64,000 bases of DNA from Acanthococcus lagerstroemiae (Eukaryota > Arthropoda > Insecta > Hemiptera > Eriococcidae), in contig CM063108.1 in NCBI GenBank assembly GCA_031841125.1, positions 69,164,344 to 69,228,343 on the forward strand, written 5' to 3'. The notes below the pieces were generated by a model. It worked only from the letters and a program-made list of their open reading frames with translations, did not search any database and had not been told where the DNA came from. How positions within the stretch are numbered: the first letter of the stretch is position 1; each line of letters starts with the position of its first letter. Shown here one piece after another: positions 37,401 to 49,400 of this stretch. A program made the translations under genes and the position numbers.

Positions 37401-40400
37401 TGCTCACTATAATTCTAGAGCACATAGTGGGTACAGAAATAGGAATATACGTACATGCCGAAAATCGGCTCCAAACGTCCATTTTACTTGAATTATTTCT
37501 TTTTTCTAGGCCGAATCTGGAACCAGTTCCGCATTATGTTTATTAGATGAGGTGATTCTTGTAAAGCAGTGCTCCACGTCATCGTTGAATGACAGCTCGG
37601 ACCCGTTTACCTACGAGCAAGCAGTTTCTAAATTTCATTATTTCTTGTTCGAAAACAACATTATGATCGCGCTGTTGCAAGAGCCGTTGGGAAACGATCA
37701 AGGTATAGGAACTTGTTCAAATATCATGTACTCAAACAGGGATCGTCTACGCGTATTCGACTTTTATGAACGACAGAGGAAGAGAATGTCCTCACTTTGA
37801 ACATTTGCGAGGTATTCTCAAAAAGTCAAAACTGTCATGTCTTGGGAATCGAATCCCAATAGATATGGTAATTCGATAGAGCATAAGTTACTCTGATAGT
37901 CTCACTACCCTCCTAAACTGCTATTCGGGATTAACTGTATTCTTTCTGTAGAGTAAAAACAGGGTTTTTTGCGCAGGTTTCCAATGTATTTCTTTATGGA
38001 GTGACGTTACAGTCGATGCTATAAGTCCCGGTTCCCCTGCAAACTCTGAGTATGCAATCCGTGTACTATATTCGATAGAAATTTCGCCTTTTGAAGTGCA
38101 GGTTACTAGTTATCTCGTGTATTTAGCCCGTGATGGTGACCATATAGATAAATGGGTACATGAGAAAGAGGTCTACGCCCCCTAACCCTTGAGGAAACCA
38201 CAATCCAGAGTGCCCTCCCTTATCGAGTCAATTCAGATTCACACGTTCGCGGTTGATTCAAATTTATTTTCGTGGATAATACCCGAATTCGAATTATATC
38301 AGACTCGCTGTTCCTGGAATTTGTATTCGGACGTGAACTTGACACGCTCTCATTTCCTTGATTCCGAGAATTCGCATTCATGTCGTAGGTAAAATAACAA
38401 GAGTGCTGGATAAAAAATAATTTTTATTATAAAATATGTACTTTTCGTAATTTGTGGAACAGTCAGTCCTTGGTCAGCTATTTACACTGAACTTCCTGGA
38501 ACTTTCTTCAATAGACGTCTCAAACCTGCGTTGTTCCAAGTCGAGTTCTCAGAAATCAAAGAAATCCTAGGAATCTGCCAACATTAAAAGTTTAACCATT
38601 GTAAATCTATGATGATGAGTTTGCAATTACAGGTTTGACATTCCAATATCCTCGGTGCATAATGAATATTCCATAAGGAATGAAAAATTCCAGGAACAAC
38701 GAGTCCGATGTAATTCGAATCCAATTATTATACACGAAAATGCATTCGAATCAGCCGCGAGCGGGGAGAGACCTGTGTTATTCTCCTAATGCCTCGGATC
38801 GTAAAACGACCAGTTTTCGAACATTTTAACAGGTGTTTCATCCGGTAAAGGTTGTACTTGAACATACTGAATTCAGAGGATGACATGTCTCTCGCCAATA
38901 TTATCAGCATTACAACTGGTTCATCAGTATCTTTGACTGTGTTATGTTTCATATTCCAATTATTATACACGAAATCGAAGGAATCTGAATCGAGTTGATA
39001 AGGGGATGGGAGGAGGTGGGGTCTGGCAATTATGTACAGAAATACACGCTGTTCAACCGCGAACGTGTAAATCTGGATCGACTCGATAAGGGGGAATGGG
39101 GAAGACACTGGATTTTGGTTTGTTGAGGGGTTAGGGGGCGTGGACCTCTTTCTCACGTACCCATGTATCTATATATGGTCACCATCACACCGTGAGTATA
39201 CAAGATAACCAGTAACCTACACTTCAAGAGACGAAATTTCTATCAAATTAGTACATGGATTGCATACTCAGAGTTTGCAGGGAAACTGGGACTTGAGTAT
39301 CGACTGTGACGTCACTCCATAAAGAAATACGTTGGGAACGTGTGCTAAAAACCAGAGGTGCTTAGCTAGCCATTAGCCATTAGCTGTTAGCCGTTAGCTT
39401 GCAGTTTTTGGGAGACTTTTAGCCAGCCGTTAGCTAGCCGATTGAAAAATTTTTAGCCATTAGCTAGCCATAAGCCAATGAAAACTCGGAAGCTAACGGC
39501 TGATTTCATTTTGATAATTTCTTGCCTTTTCCCTTTTGACTACATTCAAACTGAATTTTTTTCCTATTCCTTTTCGATGGATTTTCGTTTTTTGGATAGA
39601 AACTGCAAACTCGGTCAAACTCAGACTCAGAATTGGGGGAAAGAAAAAGAACTGGAACCAAGTTACCACTTCACCTATTTTATTTTTACCGAAAATGTGG
39701 ATTAGTCTTTAGCCGTCAGCTAGCCAATCAGCGTCCTGTAGCCATTAGCCGAAGCCAATGAATTACAAAAATTAGTTTTAGCTGTTAGTTTTAGCCAATC
39801 TGATTGGCTAAGCACCTCTGCTAAAAACCCCGTTTTTACTCTACTTCTTTCGATCTTTTAACAGCATATTTCGAATGTTATTAACTCAGTTGTGTTTGGG
39901 TATCGCAGATCCGCAACCCACAATCACACTTCTCATACGCAACAGTTTCGGCAGGCATGCATGGACCCTGCAGTTGCGTCATTTACCTCGGCACAGGTCT
40001 ACAGCGAAGCAAAGTTACGGGAATTCTCTGACAGCCACCACTGGTAGACCGATCTCAATGAACGAAGCTAGTTCCGTCCCTGTTGTACATCAGCGTTATT
40101 TTCCCGACTGTATTAGGAAAATTGAAGCGTATAAAGTGTAAGTATTTAATTGTAGGCAGGCCCGTGCGCGGGGGGGGGGTTGAACACCCCCCCCATGGCT
40201 AAAAAAGACGATTTTCGAGTTAAAATTAAAATGAAATCCGGTCCGACATTCCATTGCTTATCTGTGAGTCATCACTGATTGTGGTGCGTTTACAAATATC
40301 AGTGAGGACGTTTATTGTTAATTTTGATTAATACACGTACGTATAAAATAATAGGGTCGTTTCCCCAGCAGCGCCCATTTCAGATTCGAAGTTCAAAATT

Positions 40401-43400
40401 TCAGAACCGTTAGTGCTACGTTAGTACTGGTTAGTGCCGTAAAAATTTTCGTTAGTGCTTCCCCCCTTCCATACTTTTGAAAAAATGAATTCTGGCGCTG
40501 CTGGGGAAACGGTGGCACCGCCCATGAGGCCTAGCTCTCCGAAACACTCAGGATCGTTAGTGCTACGTTAGTGCTGGTTAGTGCTGTGCAAATTTTCGTT
40601 AGTGCAACCCGCCCACCCCCGCAGTCGACCACATCCACATTGTAGGGTACAAAATATAAGGTACCGAAGACCCCATTTCAGAATCGAAGCTCAAAATGTC
40701 TGGATCATTAGTGCTTGCACAGCACTAACCAGCACTAACGTAGCACTAACGATCCTGAGTGTTTCGATGAGCTAGGCCTCATGGGCGGTGCCACCATTTC
40801 CCCAGCAGCGCCCAAATTCATTTTTTAAAAAGTATGGTAGGGAGGAAGCACTAACGAAAAATTTTACGGCACTAACCAGCACTAACGTAGCCCTAACGAT
40901 CCTGAAATTTTGAACTTCGAATCTGAAATGGGCGCCGCTGGGGAAACGGACCCTAAAATAATTGGTAGTTTATTTATCTAAGAGGCATACATGGCACAAT
41001 AGAAAATTCTTTTTTTAAACTTGAAACCCCTCCCTTGGAACAATCCTGCGCACGGGCCTGATTGTAGGCAAAATAATGGCTGAACTAGGAGGGGATATGT
41101 ACGATTTACGGATGAATCGAGCACTGAATTATTCTTTCTTCGCCTTGGTTCATCTGTTTTGGACTTTTGAAGCCTAGGTAGGCAGTTGTTATACGATTAC
41201 TCTGTGTTCTTGTTGCAGTGATAAATCAATTCCGTCGCTAGAGACGGTTAGCGACGACGCCAGTGACGATAAGCTCGAATCGCTGATAGAGCAGCAGTAT
41301 GAAGCTGAAATGGATTTTAACAGTTCAACTTACGCCGAGTCTTTCAACGAGTGCAATCCTCCGTCCACGTGTCACGAGTTCTATACCGCCAGAATGTTTC
41401 TCTCTCATTTAGGTCTCCTCTCCAAGTATCGAAGTAGTAACAAACAGGTTCGTGGGTTTCGGTTAATTTTAGTGATTAAAATCAGTGTTACACATTACCG
41501 GTCAAGTTGTTCTCAGCTCAAAATATTACCGAATCCGTGTTACGTAAACTACCAATGAAATACGAATTGTTATTCACAAATCGTACCTACCTAAAACTGG
41601 ATCGAATAATGCTTTTTCTGGATCCCCGATGTGCCAAGTCAAACTCTGTCACTTGGGGATCGAAGATGGTTTTAACTGTAAGTTTCTAATATTTTAGGAA
41701 GAAAGCTGCTCTCTGATTGCCTTGGACAACCGTAAAGAAGAGTTTGCGCGCGAATTGAAAAATCTCGATGAAATAACAGGTAAAACCTGTGACACGTGTC
41801 ACGTGTTTTACGTGAAATCCGGACAAAAACGACATGTCGATATTTTGGAAAATGCTGTAAGTAGATAATATTCTTTGTGCAAATTAAAGTAGCGCGAAAG
41901 ATGATATAGGCAGCGATGAAAGTAGAAATGAAATGGAGTATTTTGTTAAATAATAACGTTTGAACTAATTTTAAAAAAACAAAAAAACTGAGTATATCCA
42001 AAAAACTTTTAAAACAGTTCGATGAGCTTTTAGTGAATTTTTAAAGGTTTGAATGAATTTTGACTGAATCCAAATACTTCTCAGTCTGAATCAATGTTAA
42101 CAAAGTCAGAGCAAGTTCTAAAAGTTTTTGTAACCAGGAGAGTAGTCCACTTGGAACACAACCTGCTACAATTTCTCCACTTCATAAGAAAATAGTAGTA
42201 CGGATTGTAAAATCGGCAGGTTCTGCTGATTTTATGAAATAAGCAATACATTTTTGCCGAATTTATAAAATCGGCAGATATATTATTTCGAGCGAGCTAG
42301 AATTAATTGCTAGATAGATATACCTAGACTTATTATTAAACTACGAGCACTAGATTCTAATTGTATGGAAAAATAATTCGCACGCGGTAAAATGAACTAA
42401 AAATTTTAAAGAAATAATTAGTCGCAATATTCAATTAAAAATACACCTGAAGTTAGAAAATTAAAATTAATTATTATTTTCACATGTCCGCACAGCTTCC
42501 GCCTCTTTTTCACAGGTCCATTTATCTTGATCCATAACTCAAAATCACAGTTATAAGAAATAATAACTTCACTGGTACTGTTTGCAAACAAATACTGAAG
42601 AGCATTCTTGACAGGTATAGATGAAGTTTATGTCTCACTTTATCAGAAAAGAAGGCATGATTTAACTAGTCAATGGCATTATTCGAATTACGAATAGAAC
42701 TCGTCTTCATTTTATCTTATCATAAATTTTGCTTTTTCGTACACACGTGAAAATTCTGATCTCATCCGTCGGGTACACTCATCAGCAACAATCACTTTTA
42801 CTACCGATTTTGTAAAATCGGCAGACACTCGCCTATTTTATAAATTCTGCAAAAAATGCTGCTGATTTTATAAATTTGGCAACAACTGCTCTTGCGTTAC
42901 TGATTTTATAAAATCAGCAAAATATGTGCCGATTTTATAAATTCGGCGTAACATATACATTATTTGGCCCGCGAAAAGAAAGAAACATCACACAGGGTGT
43001 CTAGCGGTCGTTTAAGTAATTTAAAGTCATTTATTTTCAATCATGGTCATTTAAAGTTTGAAAATCAGCAAATTATACATACCTTGAGAGAGAACACAGA
43101 ATTTAGAATTGGGAAATTCTATTTATAATGACTAGGGCTGCAATGTTTATGCGAATATATATTTCTATCTATGACGTATATTTCAGAAGTTTCAAAAGAT
43201 CTTCACGAATCACAGAATTCTGAGTCAAATGAGCTGTACTTTATTTTGTATACTTTTTATTTATTTATTTTTTATTTCATTAATAGGTTTCCATAGTTTC
43301 GGTCAAGGGGGGTTGGGTGAGTTTTACCTTTGGTTTCTCCTTACCTCCCCCCCCCCTCGTGACGAGCCTGTAGTACAGTCTAAGTTATACATTAAATTAC

Positions 43401-46400
43401 CTTACATGACATTAAATTGTATTATATTCGATAGCGTAAAAGAAATATGCTTTAATTGAAATGCATGTAAAGGAAGACATGACTTTTCACCATTCGTTTT
43501 ATCCTCCCATAACCTTCCTATTTATGTGATTTCCTTTTTTTGTTTTTAATATTTCTATTATGTATCTCTTTACTTTCTCATAACATTCTTTATCTAAGAA
43601 GAGGCACTTCTCAAATTCCTCTACCTTGATATTATGTTTTTCCCTAATTTGATCAAAGTTTTTGCATTTTATGAAAGTGTGATCGGGATCATCTTCCGAA
43701 TCCATACATTCCCTACATCTGCTGTCATTCGTGATTCGGAATTTTTTCAGATATGTTGCAAAATTGCCATGTCCTGTCGGGTATTGTGTAAGGAAGTAGT
43801 TTGATTTTAGTTTCTTGTTTTTTAGTCTTAGTTCTATATTTGGGATTAGTTTTGCTGTTCTCCTGTCTGGTTTTTTTTTTCGTATTGTTTTTGCCAAATC
43901 TTTATAGTTTTCTGTTTTATTATTTGATACTGTCCTCCATTTCCCTTTTTGTTATTTTATTTTCCTTGTATTTAATTTTCAGTCTTTTAATTTTGTTAGT
44001 TTGGTTTAGTTGCAAATCGATTGGAGTTTTCCCAGCTATTACATGTGAGGCAGTGTGGGATACCGTTCTATTCGGGCCGTGCATCCGTCAGAGCGCGTTG
44101 CTATCGAGTCGAAGTGATACGTAGCAAAAGGTGAATCTGCATTTCTCCCATTAATGTACATACTCATTAAAATTGAAATATCTCGAAAAATAAGACGTTT
44201 TTAAAGTATTTAAAGAGAAAATAATTTTTTGAATAAAGACTTCTTTTGATTAAAACTATTTTTATAACTAGATTCCAAAATTTTGCTGCATGTGTCAAAA
44301 ACTTCACCTTTTGGTCGCTCATAAGAGTAGTCGATAAGCGCTGCCCGGCTCGAATATGCGGATATTATTCCTATTAAAACCGTTGTATACTTATGTCGCA
44401 TATTTTGCACCAATTCTGCTTATTTTTCAGTACTTTTCCCAAAAAGTTATTTTTCTAGTTTTTCTTTTCTCAAAAATACTGAAAATAATTCCGGACTTGA
44501 AAAAAAAATTTCAAAGACTTAATGATTAATAATGAATCAGCAGAAAAGCATTTAGAAAAATATGTTCTTTCGCATGTGAGATACCCTTTCTCTTGTCCGC
44601 CAATCATTTATTTATTTATTTATTTAATATTACTGTTCCATCCTATGGCTAAAACTGACCAGATTAGGAGGGGACAAAGTACATTGTATTGCAATTTTTT
44701 CACTACTAATTGAAGAATAGGGGGGCTGGGAAAATGATGGGAAATAATCTGGCTGGATGTCTGAAGGGAGGGGTACCCTGAAAATACTGGAAGCAAATGG
44801 AATATGTAGGGGAAAAAGAAAATGACAACGAAGAGGGGCGTTAGAGTGTAAAGAAAAGGGAGGGAGGGAGGAAGTCATTGAAACCAGGTTGGGATTTAAA
44901 CCTACACTAGAGTGCGCTGCAAAACTACCTGCGCAGGTGTTAGCGGGTGAAAATGAGTGAGTGATCATGTGTACTTTCAAATAGAAACGCTGCTATCTTC
45001 AGTAGGGTAAAAACCCGAAGAAAAACTATTCTACCAGTAGAACTAATTACACTACTGAACAAAATAAAAATTTTTTGTTGGCACTACACATTTAAGGAGG
45101 TGATTCTTGAGTACTTTTCAACGCTGAGTACAGTGCCGTCGGCCGTTTTTCTCTATCTCGTCTAGTTTTTCTGATCAAAAACTATAAAAAATTCAACTAA
45201 ATGTGTTCAAAAAGAGGTTTAGGAACTGAATGTGGTCATACTGATTCGTGTTGTTGTGTGTTGCGGTCGTGTAGTGGTGTGTATTCCGTCTGTTTGTTTT
45301 CTGTTATTGTGGTCTGATAACACTGATAATATCAGTCAGTGGTACCGCTTATTCCAATGCAAAAACAGTCGTTCAGAACTTCGAATTGTGACGTGATGGA
45401 GAAAAATGGGTCGCAGTATCGTGTTCAGCGTTGAAAAGTACCTCAGAATGACCTGTCGAAATGCATTGTGCAAAATAGTTGTTCAGTAGTGTTATAATTT
45501 AATTCTTTGGTGATGATGCAGTCGAATTTAGGACAAATTTTCTTTGAAAGTGAGTTTCTAACCGACTTAATGTTAGTTGAAGTTTGCTACACGCTTATGG
45601 TAAATCATACGTAATCAGTAATCACTCACACATATCGCAGGGCTGCCAACACTTGAAACTCTGAGTTTAAATCCCAATACAGTAAAGACAGAGTATGCCG
45701 TAGGGACCGGAGTTACATCCCTTTGGGGCAGCAAAAAGAGCATTGTCTCTGCTATTGAACGTTGAGATTCGGACATTTATAGTACCTAAAAGTTTACTAT
45801 CCTTGACTCTTCCATTAATAATGTTCCACAAGAATAACATAGCTCTATTACTTAGACTCATCATCTCAAACCCCTGTAATAATTGAGTATATTTCAGGTT
45901 TATGGGTAATATGTAAACAGACATCATGATATAAATATTTCAAAAATGTTTTTGGATTTTTTCAATGTTTTCAATATAACTGTTATGCTACAGCTCCCAG
46001 ATAACTGTGTTAAATTCCAAAATTTATCTTACCAAAGCAAAAAATAATAGTTTCCTAGTTTCATATTTCATGTAATTAACGCTTTTCCTTTTGATAAAAC
46101 TGGCTATTCTTTTACATTTTGAGGTGATGAGGTTTGTGTGTCTGGAAAATGATAATTTCATGTCGCGTTCTTCCGGAATCATTGGTCTTGGAAGTTATCC
46201 AAGAATCTCGTTTTAATGAGTAAGAATGACGTGTAAATTCAATGAATTCTCGTGCATAGACTTTCATGCGATTTCGATTTCAAATGACCCTTTCATTATT
46301 TTTTTATTGTGTATTCGTTTTCCGTGCACGTTTCATTTACATGACGTGTCGTCAAATATCCCCCCTTTTTTGAAACCTAGTTTGTAGAATGCTGTATCCC

Positions 46401-49400
46401 CAAAAAATATGTTAACATTCAGTTCTCCATAAACCTCTGTATGAATCCAATTTTAGTGACGTAAGTAAAGTTTCGACACCAACCTCCTAGAAAACTTTGA
46501 ATAAGTCTGGTGCATCTTGAATCTTCCAAAAGTCTGAAGAAGTCCAAACGTAGTTTCGTACAGTCTTCTCAAAGTTTTATTGAATCTGAATCTCGGTGTT
46601 ATACTAAAAAAATGATCACTCCTCTGTCGGTCTAAGAATGATTTCAGGATCTGAGACGGATAGAGGAACAGAATGAGAGGTGAAACCCCGAGCCGCATTC
46701 ACTTTGTTCTTATCGGTGATATATTGGGTTGCGAAACGTGTAATCAGCAAAGCTAATAACTCATCAGAGAGTCTGAATGAATCTGAATAGTAACCAACAA
46801 ATCTCATAAGATGTTTTCAAATTTCTGTTCTCATGGGAAATTATATGTTCTTTAATTCCCGGGAGTATTGAAAACGTGGTTTCTACCACATTCTCCTACT
46901 AAAGATTAAACTAATTCGGCTGTCAAGATTCAGGATGTTGGCAAAATCTCTTTATGTTTTTCTATTTATTTTATTTTATACATTTTACCCTCCCTTACCG
47001 ACAGGTAATACCCAAGTTCTTCGCAGGGGCGTTGTGTCAGCCGAAGGAAAGTTAGCCCAACGATGTAAAAATTGGCGAATTAATCCTTGGAACGAAAACA
47101 CTGTGCTTCTTTTCGATCTCCCAGTGCCCTGATTATGGTTTTCATTATGTCCATGAATTTTATATCTTCATCTCATTTCCCTTGTACAAATCACCACTCT
47201 CTCTTTGCCGTGAAAATAAAAATACTGAGACGTGGCTGAAACAAAAGACTCAATGTCTTGTAATACAAACGAAGTGCAGAGTCCTTGAAAAGCTGACCCG
47301 AGCGGAGCGAATGCCCTGGATGTAGAAAGACTTTAGTCACATGGCGCTAAATAGTAATCTGAGATATCGAGGGGGCGAGTGAGACTTGTAAAATTGAGAG
47401 TAACGTTTAAAAATGACGCAATTGAGGAGCCCCACTTCCAAAGTGACCTAACTGCAAAATTAATTTGTCGTTTTTGTGTTTGCGAAGTATGCCCCTAGCG
47501 CGGCAAGACAGTGTGTTGAAACCAAAACTCATGAAATCATAATTTTGCAGTCAAGTCACTTCGGAAGTGGGCTCCTCAATACAACCTCACCATTGTCAGC
47601 AATGCTCGTGTGATCGAAGTCTCGAACCACAATGCAACGATTCATCTCGTATTGAGCTTCCTTCCAGCCAAATATTCCAAATTATGTCATCGCGAATTCT
47701 AAAAACGACATGTCAGTACATCACATTGTTTTATCGTGTGTTCTCAGATATCAAGATCGAGCGTCGATGAGAATTTCTTAGAACTGTTGTATTCCTTAGG
47801 ATGGCCTGTTAAAGTTGACCAACATATCGGCTGGACTGGACACGCTTCCTCTAGTTTCAAAATTTCTTGTGAGCTGATTCGAATACGAACGTTCACAGTC
47901 ATCACTGGACCTATCGGTATCTTATTTATTCGTTTTTTATTTTAGATGCGCGTGAAAATACTCAAGATGACAGGTTCGCTTCTCAGTATGAGCCTAATCT
48001 CGATGGGGATACGGACGACGGTACTTGTCTTTATGACGGGTCCGAATGTGTTTTGTACTGGTGCGATGAAATCTCTGAGATAGCCTTCGTTGTTCCTAGT
48101 TTACGTCAACAGTCTTTATCACGATATAATGCCGGTAAGCGAGACAAAAACAAGGAGAATAGCGCAAATGATTGTACAAACCACATGCTCTGACGACTCT
48201 CTTTTATATTTTGTTGGCCCAGGTAATTGGTACGAAAGGACCATTAGTGTTAGCAGCGAGACTGCTGTTGGAGACAAACCAAATGCGAATACCGCGTCGA
48301 CTGATAAAACAAGAACGATGTCTTTGGACTCAGCAACGACAGACAGTAAACCTACGAGTGTATTTTCAAAGAAAAAGTCAACGTTGATTACTGTTGTGAT
48401 GCTCGTGTGGTTGGAGAGTTTTGAGGATCATGCTCACTTCCCAATCAGTACGGAAGATAATCTTAGTATTTTTATTTGGTTGAATTTGGTACTTTCGTTA
48501 AATATTCTTGTACCTTATTGAACATGATTAGAGCGAACAACACACTTCTTACTCGATAAAACTGCAGTAGTTTAATTCGTGCATTTCTCTGGTTCACTTC
48601 ATTCAGAATACAAAAACTGATGAAATTTAGTTGATGTTCGGAAGTGATTATGCTTTCTCTAACGCGAATATTTTCTTTGCAGACGAACTATTACCATACA
48701 CCAATACAGGATTAGAAGGTAATACCAAAGTTGATCCTCTAAAAGATTCTTACGTGATATTCCTGCACGCACTCCAAAACGGTCTGCTTCGGATTAAATT
48801 ACAAGGCCCTGTAAATAGGTAATGAACTGCATTGAATTAAATCATAAGATGATTCGCGAAAGAATGATAATATTTACAAATTTCAATTGATTACGTGTTT
48901 TTAAGGATAAATATAGCGATTCCGTTGGTCGATGGTATGATAGTCAGTCGAAGATCTGCTGGACAGCTGATCAGACAAACAGTGTTGAATATTTGTAAAA
49001 GAAGAAGACTGGACAGTGACAGGTTAGTCATGTGGTAACTCTGTTCGAGGGTTTCTGTTCTTGAAGCTGACCAATCATCCGTACTTAAATTTTTAGTAGT
49101 TCAGGCCAATTACCTGATAAACTTGCAGAACTTTGGAAACAATTGAAATTCGGCATGCAAGTACGTTTAACCTGTCCTTTTTTCACAAGCCATATAGTTT
49201 TTGTAATCTGCGGACAGACTTTTAAATGTTAGAAGTTTGTCCGCTACATGTTGCCGACTCGAATGTAAATCCACCTTAAGACTTGTAAAATAACATCAGT
49301 ATTTCATTTTTCGACTTACTAAATTTTAAGCCCTCTCTTCCACTTCGGCCCCCCTTCCGCAATTAGGTGCTACAGTGTACGCTTGGATCAAATCCTCATC

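Noticed and set aside
41507..41689. Extra RALGAPB exon between exons 19 and 20
   Set aside because: Exon 19 joins exon 20 in phase 0 with family-like sequence; this segment has no counterpart in the family and no matching acceptor.
43801..44124. Hydrophobic plus-strand frame that looks like a membrane protein
   Set aside because: It is largely antisense to the LINE fragment and T-rich DNA; apparent membrane helices come from TTT/CTT codons.
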